Source: Trichostrongylus colubriformis
Lineage: Eukaryota; Nematoda; Chromadorea; Rhabditida; Trichostrongylidae
Reading direction: 5' to 3'
Length of the DNA: 64,000 nt
Assembly: GCA_963978905.1 (NCBI GenBank)
Contig: OZ022258.1
Location: forward strand, 50,762,591-50,826,590
The notes beneath the pieces were generated by a model, which did no database searches, had not been told where the DNA came from, and was given only the letters and a program-made list of their open reading frames with translations. Positions 11,316-23,370 of the stretch are shown piece after piece. How positions within the stretch are numbered: position 1 is the first letter of the stretch; the number at the start of each line of letters is the position of its first letter. A program made the translations under genes and the position numbers.

Positions 11316-12291
11316 TCAACAATTTTTGCAAGACTTCTTCTTATGATGCTTTGCTTTCGATTTGCTGCTTTTAGTTCTCTTGGATTTGGTGTGAACCTTT
11401 GATGAAGCGGATTTTTTAGACGCTTTGTGAGTACCGACGTCCTTCGTGTCCTGTTAACAAGAATATCAGCTAAGTCGGATATTGTTATAATTGTAAATCC
11501 GATGACGAATAGTGTCCCAGGCTACTACAGCCGGCTACATTGCCAGGCAAACTTGCTTCTGAGGGACGAATATAAGTCACTTGAATCTTCCATGAATGAG
11601 ACAATTCCTGTTCTAGTCCAATGCGCATGGGTGTAAAGCAGGCCTTAACGGTGCTTTTGACTTGATGGCTGGGAGGCATCTTATAAAGCCGCACGACTAA
11701 ACACTTGTGCGAGATTTCAAAAGAGTCCATCTGCACATTCGAGCGTATACTTTTGCCTAAGCCTTGATGGAGGGGAAAGCGGCAAGCTCTTCTAATCTTG
11801 GACAAAAATAGCGTTTTCAGTCGGATGCCCAGTCACTGCGATAGCACCATCTCAGCATTGGGAAGTGAGGTTTGTGGCGTACGCTCTCCAAAAAATCACT
11901 ACTCATGGGATAATTCATGAAAATTGCACCGTTTTTTGGCGCAACAAGCAACAACACGGGCATATTGATAAAAAGCCATGTGTGGGCTACATTGAAGGGG
12001 ATGGAACATTGCTGAATGTTGAAGGACAGTATCAGTTCTACAGGGTCGCACATGATGGGTGGCATTTACGGTACCTTATCAGTATAGTAGAAATGTCACA
12101 ACGTGTCTATATTCACCTTCCAATGAGTTGCACATCTCTTCTCTCCCAACATGGGTGTAGCACTGTCAGTTGGATAACTGGGAATTTTCAAACTAAGTAG
12201 TTCAAATGCATACCTTTTTAGCAGCCTTGGCAGCTTCGCTGAAAGCTAAGCACAGAAGCGCTAGGAGAAGTATGACCTTTGACCAATGCAT
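11316..12291 (-). CDS. Small secreted Lys/Ser-rich peptide, copy P1-left
   Basis: Two minus-strand exons. Exon 1 (12,291-12,214, 78 bp) encodes a signal peptide: MHWSKV, then ILLLALLCLAF, then SEAAKAAKK, with a likely cleavage near SEA. The ATG follows a CTGAAATA-mirrored acceptor (TATTTCAG? degenerate here as ATTTCAG with a C change), the same place where the other copies have TTTCAG four bases before ATG. Exon 2 (11,450-11,316, 135 bp, after TTAACAG) encodes 44 residues with 15 Lys and 9 Ser, starting DTKDVGTHK and ending KSCKNC. An AATAAA signal follows at 11,302-11,297. The 763-bp intron contains no exon I can defend. The predicted precursor is about 70 residues, very basic and secreted. 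Function is unknown; a cationic defence peptide or a matrix peptide would both fit. It diverges from the P1-right copy. Confidence 0.7.
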
Positions 12292-13304
12292 AGTCCTGAA
12301 ATGCCGTTCATTTTTTTAACAACTGCTCAAGAGGAGGACAGTCACAGTACTGGAAATAGCACGAAACCAGACAGCAAAGACAGTGTGGCAGTCGTTGAAA
12401 CTTTCTATACTAAAGCGACATGTGCGAACTAGAGGCGCGGTTTGTGATTGGGTCCTAAGACAGTTGCCTAGGCTGAAATGCGGACAAAGCAACTGCTACA
12501 GTGTGCGAATACATAGGTGCGGCGCTGCCAGATCGTATGTTTTGCGCCACAGGCCCCGCACACATTCCCTGAAAGTGAAGTAGGATTGTTGTTGGTGACG
12601 GTTTCATCTAGTTTTCACGCTTATTTATACGGCCTCTAAGCGCATCATTTAGTAGTCTGTCGTGAATTGCTAATAGTTTTTAAGGACCTCTAATCAACAC
12701 GTTTCTCTGATAAAATTGACTTTGCTGATGCGCTGCAATCTTGACATCTGATGCGAATTGAAGAAAACAGATAAACGTGAAGAGCTGCACAGATTTCGGT
12801 TGTAATGAGCAAGGTTTGCAACATGCTATTATATGTGAATAAGTTGGGAGACGAATCAGATCCGGAAAACAGTGAAGGACGTTTTTAGTTAGTTCCTGGA
12901 GTTTTTGTACAAACGGATGCTGTTACAGTATTACCAGAGAGTTCAGCTCCCCAAGAAAGTCTGGAGCAAATAGATTTAGCTGACATCCAGCACCTGTCTC
13001 ATGTTAAGACCATTCTCCTCCGAAATCCGAGTACATAAGTGCGGCGCTGCCAGATCGCATGTCTTGTCGATTACTCTGCCGCTCACTACCCTCTACTATT
13101 TTGCCATTGGTTCATCTCCAGTTATAATGTTTCAAAGGCCTTCGGATAAACAAGGACAACGCAGCAATGATACTGTCCACCCATAATGCTACCTTATCTG
13201 ACTCACCCACTTGATGAGACACTCAAACTGCCTGATCAGGTTCGATGTAGGGTTTGAGTTGAAAGAGTTTGTTGAATCAGTGCTCTAGCCTACTTGTTCG
13301 GTTT

Positions 13305-13396
13305 AGAAACCAACTACAAGACTAGCGGTTCTTCTCGAGACTTCTCGATTTCGGAAATCGATTTTGTATATCGCAGGATGGTTCAAGACTAGCCAC
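13305..13396. other. P1 palindrome spacer (92 bp)
   Basis: This non-palindromic centre lies between GTTCGGTTT and AAACCGAAC. It reads AGAAACCAACTACAAG...CAAGACTAGCCAC on the plus strand. The 92-bp spacer of P2 (40,721-40,812) is the same sequence on the opposite strand. Confidence 0.9.
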
Positions 13397-14446
13397 AAAC
13401 CGAACAAGAAGGCTAGAGCACTGATTCAACAAACTCTTTCAGCTCAAACCCTACATCGATCCTGGTTAGGCAGTTTGGGTGTCTTATCAAGTGGCTGAGT
13501 CAGATAAGGTAGCATTATGGGTGGACAATATTATTGTTGCGCTGTCCTTGATTGGCAGAAGGCCTTCGAAACATTATAAGTGGAGATGAAAGCCAGTACT
13601 CCACGTAAGCTATGAAGTACCTATGGCAAAATAGTAGAGGGTAGTGAGCGGCAGAGTAATCGAGAAGACGTGCGATCTGGCAGCGCCGCACTTATGTACT
13701 CGGTTTTCGGAGGAGAATGGTCTTAACATGAGACAGCTACTGGATGTCAGCTAAATCTATTTGCTCCAGAGTTTCTTGGGGAGCTGAACTCTCCGGTAAT
13801 ATTGTAACAGCTTCCGTTTGTACAAAAAACTCCAGGAACTAACTAAAAACGTCCTTCACTGTTTTCCGGAAGTAACTGATTCGTCTCCCAACTTATTCAC
13901 ATATAATAGCATATTGCAATCCTTGCCTATTACAACCGAAATCTGTGCAGCTCTTCACGTTTATCTGTTTTCTTCAATTCGCATCAGATGTCAAGATTGC
14001 AGCGCATCAGCAAAGTCAATTTTATCAGAGAAACGTGTTGATTAGAGGTCCTTAAAAACTATTAGCAATTCACGACAGACTACTAAATGATGCGCTTAGA
14101 GGCCGTATAAATAAGCGTGAAAACTAGATGAAACCGTCACCAACAACAATCCTACTTCACTTTCAGGGAATGTGTGCGGGGCCTGTGGCGCAAAAAATAC
14201 GATCTGGCAGCGCCGCACTTATGTATTCGCACACTGTAGCAGTTGCTTTGTCCGCATTTCAGCCTAGGCAACTGTCTTAGGACCCAATCACAAACCGCGC
14301 CTCTAGCTCGCACATGTCGCTTTAGTATAGAATGTTTCAACGACTTCCACACTGTTTTTGCTGTCTGGTTTCGTGTTATTTCCAGTACTGTGACTGTCCT
14401 CCTCTTGAGCAGTTGTTGAAAAAAAAATGAACGGTATTTCAGGGCT

Positions 14447-15381
14447 ATGCATTGGTCAAAGGTCATACTTCTTCTAGCGCTTCTGTGCTTAGCTTTCGGC
14501 GAAGCTGCCAAGGCTGCTAAAAAGGTACGCATTTGAACCATTATTTTGAAAATTCCTAGTCATCCAACTGACAGTGCTACACCCATGTTGGGAGAGAAGA
14601 GATGTGCGACTCATTGAAATAGGTACCGTAAATGCCACCCATCATGTGCGACCCTGTAGAACTGATACTGTCCTTCAACATTCAGCAATGTCCCATCCCC
14701 TTCAATGTAGCCCACACATGGCTTTTTATCAATATGCCCGTGTTGTTGCTTGTTGCGCCAAAAAAAGGTGCAATTTTCATGAATTATCCCATGAGTAGTG
14801 ATTTTTTGGAGAGCGTACGCCACAAACCTCACTTCCCAATGCTGAGATGGTGCTATCGCAGTGACTGGGCATCCGACTGAAAACGCTATTTTTGTACAAG
14901 ATTAGAAGAGCTTGCCGCTTTCCCCTCCATCAAGGCTTAGGCAAAAGTATACGCTCGAATGTGCAGATGGACTCTTTTGAAATCTCGCACAAGTGTTTAG
15001 TCATGCGGCTTTATAAGATGCCTCCCAGCCATCAAGTCAAAAGCACCGTTAAGGCCTGCTTTACACCCATGCGCATTGGACTAGAACAGGAATTGTCTCA
15101 TTCATGGAAGATTCAAGTGACTTATATTCTTCCCTCAGAAGCAAGTTTGCCTGGCAATGTAACCGGCTGTAGTAGCCTGGGACACTATTCGTCATCGGAT
15201 TTACAATCATAACAATATCCGACTTAGCTGATATTCTTGTTAACAGGACACGAAGGACGTCGGTACTCACAAAGCGTCTAAAAAATCCGCTTCATCAAAG
15301 GTTCACACCAAATCCAAGAGAACTAAAAGCAGCAAATCGAAAGCAAAGCATCATAAGAAGAAGTCTTGCAAAAATTGTTGA
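14447..15381 (+). CDS. Small secreted Lys/Ser-rich peptide, copy P1-right
   Basis: Exon 1 (14,447-14,524) encodes MHWSKVILLLALLCLAF then GEAAKAAKK, a signal peptide with hydrophobic core ILLLALLCLAF. The Ser before Glu is Gly here, as in P2-left. The ATG lies four bases after GGTATTTCAG, a good spliced-leader acceptor. Exon 2 (15,247-15,381, after TTGTTAACAG) encodes DTKDVGTHKASKKSASSK and then a run of Lys/Ser/His ending KKKSCKNC and a TGA. AATAAA lies at 15,395-15,400. The intron is 722 bp. The gene is divergent from the P1-left copy, with 2,155 bp between the two ATGs inside the palindrome centre, so the pair may share one control region. Family unknown. Two terminal cysteines could form a disulphide. 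Confidence 0.72.
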
Positions 15382-15394
15382 AATGCCCTCTCCT

Positions 15395-15400
15395 AATAAA
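15395..15400 (+). promoter_or_regulatory. Poly(A) signal of P1-right peptide gene
   Basis: AATAAA 13 bases after the TGA, conserved in the four copies. Confidence 0.75.
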
Positions 15401-16640
15401 TACAGTCTGATTAGCAATGTCGAAAACAAAAAGTAAATTGCAATCCAAGTTTGTAGTTTTCTGAATCCTCTGTTAACAAGAGCACCTACATGGTCAGAGG
15501 GCACAGCGCAAGTTCCTTTAAAACCACCGTTGTAGATGAGATCGATACACCGTAGCAGCAATAGATCGAAGAAATCTTTCTTGACGAGAAACGAGGAATC
15601 AAGGCTGCAGGCCCATTGTCTGGGGCGTGTCCAGCTAAAGTTCTTTTACTGGGGTATTTCGCCCTTCCATCTGAATCCTCTGAATTCTCAAGGGAAGTGG
15701 TCAAGGGAAAAAAGAGTTTTTCACTACTATAATGAATAATTCATTTTTTACTATGGATCACAAAGTTCAGGCGAAAAGGGCAAAAAAAGATGCATTCCAC
15801 AATTTGCATAATATGTTATATGTTCCCGGCGGATGCACCACATATAGCTCTCGTGGTCAGTGGGACTGCTTGCCGTGCCTCGCGGATTTCATCCTTGTAC
15901 AGTACACTACACGAAAGCGCAATCGTATACCTCAAACTTGCGTAATTAAACAAAGCAAAGGAAGCGTAACAGAAAAATTGCCGCACAAGCGTTCAAACTA
16001 TTGGAAGAATTTGTAAGCGAACCTAAAGATTAACATATCTTAAGAGGTGAAAACTACACTAACGCAAAATAAATGAAGGCGCATTTAGATGAGTCAATGT
16101 GCTTTTGTATAAATACGCATTTCACAGCTGTGGGTTATTCCGTCCATCGAAGCAAAAAGTCGGTCAGTTGCAGCAAGTAAAATGAGAAGCATATCTACAA
16201 GGGTTTAAAACGAGAAATGAAATCAAAATGAAAAAAAGCTCTTCTAACAGCGATTCAACACACATTTGATGCATATGCTGACCCATCGACTGAGGTTGTC
16301 TTCGGGTTGACCGCAGCTTCTCCATTCCGCTCGCCTTGCGACTTGCACTTCAACATAAATGAAGGATTGTGGTCTGTCACCATCGTGACAGAACGCAATC
16401 CTTCATTTATGTTGAAAGTTTCGGCCTATCTTGTGCACGGTCTTCCCAGTGGCATCGTGTTGTCTGAAAGAACCCATTCAGTTACTCATAAGCTCCACTG
16501 ATCGTTTTTCCGTCTGAGTCAGTGACCGGCTTGATGGTTCTTCAGTCTTCTTGTATAGTGCTACGGTCTTGCAATCGCGACTTCTCCCTTTGCACGAATA
16601 GTTGACTGTACTGCTCAGGATACCGCTAACATGCCAGGCG

Positions 16641-17150
16641 ACTCTTAAGGGAATCGTCCACGGAAAATGAGTTTTGTATTACCCAAATGTTTATGTTGTA
16701 TTTGCCTAATGTGGGCCTCATGCAAAATTTCACCTGAAAAATTGTGAATCTCGCTGAGATACAGCACCACAAAGTACGTCCGGGTAGGTGGGGTCTCCGA
16801 GTAAAGCCTCGTCCCGTTGTCCGCTGTGGTCGAAGACGCACTGTAGGAACAGAAGGTTATGCAAACAGTCGCACTCTACGTTCCCAACGGCGGTGGACGA
16901 CGGGACGAGGCTTTTACTCGGAGGCCTCGCCCACCCGGATGTAATTTGCGGTGCTGTATCTCAGCGAGATTCACAATTTTTCGCGTTAAATTTTGCATGA
17001 GGCCCACATTGGGCAAGTACAACGTTCTCAGCGAGATTCACAATTTTTCGCGTGAAATTTTGTATGAGGCCCACATTAGGAAGTACAACGTAAAGATGAG
17101 GGTAGCACAAAAACTCATTTTTCCGTGGACGATTCCTTTAAATCAATACG
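16641..17150. repeat. Foldback element of about 500 bp
   Basis: The arms mirror each other around 16,855: AAGGGAATCGTCCACGGAAA on the left and TTTCCGTGGACGATTCCTTT on the right, with GTCCGGGTAGGTGGGG and CCTCGTCCCGTTGTCCG mirrored inside. In the right arm a segment of about 65 bp (CTCAGCGAGATTCACAATTT...CCCACATT) is tandemly doubled at 16,961-17,090. No gene is visible in 17,150-17,640. Confidence 0.75.
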
Positions 17151-17659
17151 TGTCTAAACCATTTCCACGCATACCACAATTTCTTATTTACACATGGAAC
17201 ACCAATTCCGCGATTCCCTTAATCGATACATATCCTTTCAATTCCAGGCTCCAGCTAACGCTGCATTAGCGGTATTTTCACCGATATCAAACTATTTTTT
17301 GTGCGAGCTATAATTTGTTACACATTACCGAATTACGTTCTTAAATGGCTATTTTGCCAGAAGCTTCAAAGTTTCATATTTGGATAACATTAGCTTACCT
17401 GTGCACTTCGCCTCGCTGGATAAGACTTTGCGGCACTATCTGTAACCAGAAAACCTCATAGAAAAACAAAGGATGCAGCTCTCCATGACTTTTACGAAAA
17501 AGAGTGATACTGGCTAGATTAGCAGCGTTTTCGAGTTGGCCTTAATTTTCAACGGACCCGTGTATGCATGGCGTCCTCTCCGTATTGGTTGAGTACTCAG
17601 GCGATTACACTTGAATGAGGCGTAGACACCGTCATCGCTTGAGGACCTATCCACTACGG

Positions 17660-17860
17660 CGCGCCTGGCTAGCACCATCGCATCGCCTGGTGCTAGCCGG
17701 GTGTGTGTCGTTTGGCGCGGCCTTTTGCAGCTAATTTGCCAATGGGGCTCATAGACCGTAGCTGCCACCCTAACGCCGGCTATTCGACACATCTTTTGCG
17801 ACGGTTAGCTAGTTCACATCACCGAACTCTCGGATGTTCGTGGTCGATAGTTGCTATTCA
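17660..17860 (+). repeat. Dispersed repeat copy, forward
   Basis: It contains GGCGCGGCC, then CAGCTAATTTGCCAATGGGG and CGTAG.TGCCACCC. The same sequence is inverted at 18,115-18,300, so the pair makes a gapped inverted repeat with a 250-bp loop. No gene is seen in the loop. Confidence 0.65.
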
Positions 17861-18114
17861 AAAGACTTCGTTAAACAAAATCTTCAAATTACTGACTTTT
17901 ACAAACCTCATTTTATTACGCTCGCGAACGAAGCGGGGATTCTGGCAATTTATTCGCGTTTCGGCTTTTCGTCTTCACTACATTTTCAACAATGGGAAAC
18001 ACTGCTTGTTTGCGCCAGGGTAGTTGTATTACAATTACAATAATTTAGGAGTGGTGATACGAGATTCCTCTCAGTAATTTGCAGTGCTTCTTTAATGAAG
18101 TTCTTTGCGTGGTA

Positions 18115-18300
18115 ATTACCACCCATGTAAATCGAGGGTTCGGTGCTGTAGACGAGTTGCCCGACGCAGAAGACGCTTCAAGTGATCCATGTTGGGGTGG
18201 CAACTACGGCCCATGTGCCCCATTGGCAAATTAGCTGCAAGGGGCCGCGCCAAGCGACCGTCTCCCGATGCTAGCCACGGGGGAGGGTCTGGAAGCCTAG
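18115..18300 (-). repeat. Dispersed repeat copy, inverted
   Basis: Reverse complement of the 17,660-17,860 repeat, with conserved core CCCCATTGGCAAATTAGCTG. 18,300-18,765 shows no supportable feature. Confidence 0.65.
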
Positions 18301-18770
18301 TCCGTGACCATGATATTTCGAAAAAGAAGAGAATAACGGTGTGTTTTGAGTTACAGATCAAGTGGGCAGGGTCTTGCTCACCGCTCGGTATCACCAAGAG
18401 TGCTCGCTCTTCTTATCATTTCATTCAGTACTATAGTCCGCGCACATTTTCACATCACTGTGAGGATTCGTTAATTTTGGCGTGGTTGGAGTACTATTTG
18501 GAACGTTTGCTTCCGCTTGAAACGGTCAGTCAATTATCGCGCCTACATCATGGGAGCAGTTGAAGGGGTAGTGTTTATGAACCGATCCGACTAATACTTA
18601 CAATGGATGTAGGTGAAATATTAATGGGGCAGATTCATGTGCTATTATGGCAGAAAATTTGCGTGAACGTGTTTGACGAGCGACGGGATAGTGCGAGGCA
18701 GGGGCGCCGTACTTGTTGAGTGCTGAACCGATTACACCCAGAATATGGTAGAACCAGTCGGGTTGGCCTC

Positions 18771-18917
18771 GGATTGGCCGGCTTCGTCGGCCAATCCTCG
18801 TAGGGGCGGCTTCGCCGCCCCCGCAGGAGGCTCTGCGGTTTTCTGGCTTTGTAGCGAAGAGCGATTTTCAGCTCGCCGCTGGTGCGGCGAGCCGACTTTC
18901 GCATGTGCGCTCCGCAC
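18771..18917. other. Cluster of five consecutive perfect hairpins
   Basis: Five stem-loops follow one another in about 150 bp of GC-rich sequence. They are 18,771-18,797 (10-bp stem GGATTGGCCG), 18,803-18,821 (GGGGCGG with loop CTTCG), 18,822-18,837 (5-bp stem CGCAG), 18,871-18,892 (9-bp stem GCTCGCCGC, loop TGGT) and 18,905-18,917 (5-bp stem GTGCG). Surrounding DNA is AT-richer. Possible readings are a structured RNA, a degenerate element or a recombination hotspot; nothing decides between them. Confidence 0.6.
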
Positions 18918-19329
18918 GCATTGCGGCAGGCATAGGCCCTGGTATATTGATAATATGCGGCTTGTATATATTGTAAGCAAACCTCTAAGTATCATCGGCT
19001 TTGGTCGAAACCAAGAGACACCACACCCACTTATAAACCCTGCGCAGTGGAGGCAGATTTCCTTCAAAAAATGGCAGGGTTCGATCCTAATACAAAAAGA
19101 AACTGAAGCGTTTATTAAAAAGAGCGGCAGCAGTTGGATGTGTCTCTTCGTGAACTCGGAGAGGCTCCGTAGTAGTTGACTGTAGGAGATTGAAAGTTTC
19201 GAGAGGACATGCATGTATCAGTTGTAGGAGAAAGGTTGGCCTTAACTGAATGCCGAGAGTACACCTGATTATAACACATCGCTTCCCAATTTTAATCGAG
19301 GACAAACATCTACTTAGTGAACATAGAGT

Positions 19330-22300
19330 AATATTGGAATTATGGCGGAGCCAGGCCTAGAAATTGTGTACTCTGTACACATGGGCTGGCTCCGACACAA
19401 TTCTAACTTGCCCGACCTCTCCAGGCCCGTCCCTAGTTTGTTTGTTGTGTTCTCCCTACACTTTGGTTGGTCCCTATCGAACCCTAACTTGCCTCACCTC
19501 AACCGACGCATTCCTGACCTTACTGATTTTTGAAACCCATATGAAGATTTGAATTCGAGCACCCATCAGTTTCGGCATCAGACCCGTTCCTAACTTGCTT
19601 GTTGTGAGCTCCCTACGCTTTGGTACTCCCTACCCAGTCCTTACTTGCACGACCTCAACAGACCCTTCCCTAACCATCCCGATTATTGGAACCCAAGTGA
19701 AGACTTAAATTCGAGCGCCCATCAATTTCGGCATCAGACCCGTTCCCAATTTTTTGTTGTGTGCTCCCTACATTTTGGTCAGTCCCAACCCAGTCCTTAC
19801 TTGCGCACCTCGACAGACCCATTCCTGACCTTTCCGATTTTTGAAACCCCTGTGAAGATTTGAATTCGAGCACCCATCAGTTTCGGCAGACCCGAACTTG
19901 CTTGTTGTGAGCTCCCTACGCTTTGGTAGTCCCTACCTAGTCCCTACTTGCACGACCTCAACAGACCCATTCCTGACCTCCCGATTTTTGGAACCCAAGT
20001 GAAGACTTAAATTCGAGCACCCATCAATTTCGACGCAAGCCCCGCCTCTGATGGACGGGGCTAGTTTTAGAACGTATATACTTCGTACAACTGGGTTGGC
20101 TCCCACACAATTCTAACTTGCCCGACCTCTCCAGGCCCGTTCCTAATTTTTTGTTGTGTGCTCCCTACACTTTGTTTGGTCCCTATCAAACCCTAACTTG
20201 CCTCACCTCATTCCTACCTTCCTGATTTTTGAAACCCATATGAAGATTTGAATTCGAGCGGCCATCAATTTCTACATCAGACCCGTTCCTAATTTTTTGT
20301 TGTGTGCCTACGGTTTGGTAGTCCCTCCCATCCTTACTTGCACGACCTCAACAGACCCATTCCTGACCTTCCCGATTTTTGGAACCCGTGAAGACTTAAA
20401 TTCGAGCACCCATCAAATTCGACGCAAGCTCCGCCTCTGGTGGACGGGGCTAGTTTTAGAACGTATGTACTTCGTACACACGGGTTGGACCCTACACAAT
20501 CCTAACTTGCCCGACCTCTCCAGGCCCGTTCCTAACTTGCTTGTTGTGAGCTCCCTACGGTTTGGTAGTCCCTCCCATCCTTACTTGCACGACCTCAACA
20601 GACCCATTCCTGACCTTCCCGAATTTTTGGAACCCAAATGAAGACTTAAATTCGAGCACCCATCAAATTCGACGCAAGCCCCGCCTCTGGTGGACGGAGC
20701 TAGTTTTAGAGCGTATGTGCTTCGTACACATGTGTTGGACCCCACTCAATCCTAACTTGCCCGACCTCTCCAGGCCCGTTCATAATTTTTTGTTGTGTGC
20801 TCCCTACACTTTGGTTATTCCCTACCCAATCCTTACTTGCGCGACCTCAACAAACCCATTCCTGATCTTCCCGATTTTGGGAACCCAAGTGAAGACTTAA
20901 ATTCGAGCACCCATCAATTTCGACGCAAGCCCCGCCTCTGATGGACGGGGCTAGTTTTAGAACGTATATACTTCGTACAACTGGGTTGGCTCCCACACAA
21001 TTCTAACTTGCCCGACCTCTCCAGGCCCGTTCCTAATTTTTTGTTGTGTGCTCCCTACACTTTGGTTATTCCCTACCCAATCCTTACTTGCGCGACCTCA
21101 ACAAACCCATTCCTGATCTTCCCGATTTTGGGAACCCAAGTGAAGACTTAAATTCGAGCACCCATCAATTTCGACGCAAGCCCCGCCTCTGATGGACGGG
21201 GCTAGTTTTAGAACGTATATACTTCGTACAACTGGGTTGGCTCCCACACAATTCTAACTTGCCCGACCTCTCCAGGCCCGTTCCTAATTTTTTGTTGTGT
21301 GCTTCCTACACTTTGCTTGGTCCCTATCAAACCCTAACTTGCCTCACCTCATTCCTGACCTTTCTGATTTTTGAAACCCATATGAAGATTTGAATTCGAG
21401 CGGCCATCAATTTCTACATCAGACCCGTTCCTAATTTTTTGTTGTGTGCCTACGGTTTGGTAGTCCCTCCCATCCTTACTTGCACGACCTCAACAGACCC
21501 ATTCCTGACCTTCCCGATTTTTGGAACCCGTGAAGACTTAAATTCGAGCACCCATCAAATTCGACGCAAGCTCCTCCTCTGGTGGACGGGGCTAGTTTTA
21601 GAACGTATGTACTTCGTACACACGGGTTGGACCCTACACAATCCTAACTTGCCCGAGCTCTCCAGGCCCGTTCCTAACTTGCTTGTTGTGAGCTCCCTAC
21701 GGTTTGGTAGTCCCTCCCATCCTTACTTGCACGACCTCAACAGACCCATTCCTGACCTTCCCGATTTTTGGAACCCGTGAAGACTTAAATTCGAGCACCC
21801 ATCAAATTCGACGCAAGCTCCTCCTCTGGTGGACGGGGCTAGTTTTAGAACGTATGTACTTCGTACACACGGGTTGGACCCTACACAATCCTAACTTGCC
21901 CGAGCTCTCCAGGCCCGTTCCTAACTTGCTTGTTGTGAGCTCCCTACGGTTTGGTAGTCCCTCCCATCCTTACTTGCACGACCTCAACAGACCCATTCCT
22001 GACCTTCCCGAATTTTTGGAACCCAAATGAAGACTTAAATTCGAGCACCCATCAAATTCGACGCAAGCCCCGCCTCTGGTGGACGGAGCTAGTTTTAGAG
22101 CGTATGTGCTTCGTACACATGTGTTGGACCCCACTCAATCCTAACTTGCCCGACCTCTCCAGGCCCGTTCATAATTTTTTGTTGTGTGCTCCCTACACTT
22201 TGGTTATTCCCTACCCAATCCTTACTTGCGCGACCTCAACAAACCCATTCCTGATCTTCCCGATTTTGGGAACCCAAGTGAAGGCTTAAATTCGAGCACC

Positions 22301-22735
22301 CATCAATTTCGGCGCAAGCCCAGCTCATGGTGGACGGGGCTAGTTTTAGAACGTATGTGCTTCGTACACATGGGTTGGACCCTACCCAATCCTAACTTGC
22401 CCGAGCTCTCCAGGCCCGTTCCTAACTTGCTTGTTGTGAGCTCCCTACGGTTTGGTAGTCCCTCCCATCCTTACTTGCACGACCTCAACAGACCCATTCC
22501 TGACCTTCCCGAATTTTTGAACCCAAATGAAGACTTAAATTCGAGCACCCATCAATTTCGGCGCAAGCCCAGCCCATGGTGGACGGGGCTAGTTTTAGAA
22601 CGTATGTGCTTCGTACACATGGGTTGGACCCTACCCAATCCTAACTTGCCCGACCTCTCCAGGTCCATTCCTAATTTACCCGACTTTTGAGCATTATTTC
22701 TGCGCAAGCACCGGCCACGGTGGGCGGGGCTAAGT
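19330..22735. repeat. Satellite array, about 250-bp monomer with higher-order structure
   Basis: Monomers carry GGGGCTAGTTTTAGAACGTA, TACTTCGTACAC and two related half-units (TCCTAACTTGCCCGACCTCT and TCCTTACTTGCACGACCTCA). Adjacent starts at 21,591 and 21,838 give 247-250 bp. A block of several monomers repeats at about 1,142 bp (20,297 and 21,439), and one extra monomer then shifts the next match to 1,389 bp. The array contains open stretches up to 168 codons, but these follow from the repeat lacking stops in one frame and are not taken as genes. 18,930-19,330 and 22,740-23,030 hold nothing recognised. Confidence 0.92.
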
Positions 22736-23034
22736 TTACTTCGTACACGTAAACTGTCCCCTTAACGGTTAGTCGTTAGCAAACAAAGGTTCTCCCAGTA
22801 ACATTTACCCCAAGTCACGCCTTTGTTGTGTGCAGTTAGTATTAAATGCGATATCCACGTGAACCTCATCAGCGCTCTTCCGCGCTTTTTCCCGACTTTT
22901 CTATCTGGTTCCCCTGCCAAGCGCTTCTACGACCTCGTGCAAAGGGAATGCTTAAGAAAACCAAGAGAACTTAAATTAAAGTGTTCTAAAGATACCAGAA
23001 GGAGTAAATTTGCTAATTTACGAAATTTCAGCTG

Positions 23035-23370
23035 CTAAGTTGGGGTGCTCAGCAGCGTGGAAAAGAAAGAATTGAAACTGCGAAAAACCGAGAAGTAGGA
23101 ACCCAAAATCAACCTTCTCTCTCGCACCCTAAATAGCCGGCGAATGTTGTCCTGAACTCCTTGGCAATCGCCCAGGTGGTGAACTGCAGAACGAGACACC
23201 GCAATGGGGAATCGTAATAACACCCTATACCGCGTTTTTAGTGCAAGTTTCACCACACATCACCTCTTCTGAATTGAAAGGTTTTTGGAGAACATGTATT
23301 CCGAGTCTCACTTTCTCCTCAACCCTCCCAGTGCTTATGGGCGAATCTCTACTCTTTTCTTCACCGGCTC
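23035..23370 (+). repeat. Dispersed repeat family D1, copy 1
   Basis: Shares an ordered set of motifs with 25,690-25,975, 36,710-37,050 and 51,855-52,400: GGGGTGCTCAGCAG, AAAGAA..AAA, GTAGGAACCC, CTTCTCTCTCGC, GAACTGCAGAACG and AGAACATGTATTC. Copies are diverged. No terminal repeats are recognised. Confidence 0.6.

Larger units (their letters stand above)
10838..13304. repeat. Large palindrome P1, left arm
   Basis: This arm is mirrored by 13,397-16,525 around a 92-bp spacer. It carries one secreted-peptide gene on the minus strand. Relative to the right arm it lacks about 675 bp (the counterpart of 15,812-16,486), so CAATGGAGCTTGTG runs straight into GGAACATATTATGC. Identity between arms is high by eye, with scattered substitutions and small indels. 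Confidence 0.92.
1..16525. repeat. Segmental duplication, copy A
   Basis: This segment recurs in the same orientation at about 23,471-43,672. Matching landmarks in order are the opening GGCGGAGTAACGACTTTTC motif, the mariner-derived foldback, the AAGCGTACTTTCATCGCTCC boundary (1,190 and 27,690), the chemoreceptor exons, a mariner at the same TA, the membrane-protein exons, a minus-strand SINE and the large palindrome. Copy A begins before the window, so the full unit is longer. The copies are clearly diverged by eye and differ by several insertions, so the duplication is not recent. Stretches of A without their own entry (1,190-1,640, 2,893-3,265, 4,170-5,337, 6,150-7,585, 8,895-9,294) show no gene I can support, only the same non-coding sequence as in B. 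Confidence 0.9.
13397..16525. repeat. Large palindrome P1, right arm
   Basis: Mirror of 10,838-13,304, with about 675 bp (15,812-16,486) that the left arm lacks but P2 keeps. The outer end GATCGTTTTTCCGTCTGAGTCA corresponds to the left arm's TGACTCAGACGGAAAAACG at 10,838. It carries one peptide gene on the plus strand and, at 16,351-16,414, a short perfect hairpin (CAACATAAATGAAGGATTG) that P2-left holds only in half. Confidence 0.9.

Noticed and set aside
22184..22690. 168-codon open frame in the satellite array, with others of 108-114 codons beside it
   Set aside because: The frame is open because the repeat monomer lacks stops in that register; the same peptide recurs with every monomer and there is no splice, start or signal evidence.
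19330..22735. CRISPR-like repeat array
   Set aside because: Repeats are long (about 250 bp), contiguous and without unique spacers, and the DNA is eukaryotic.
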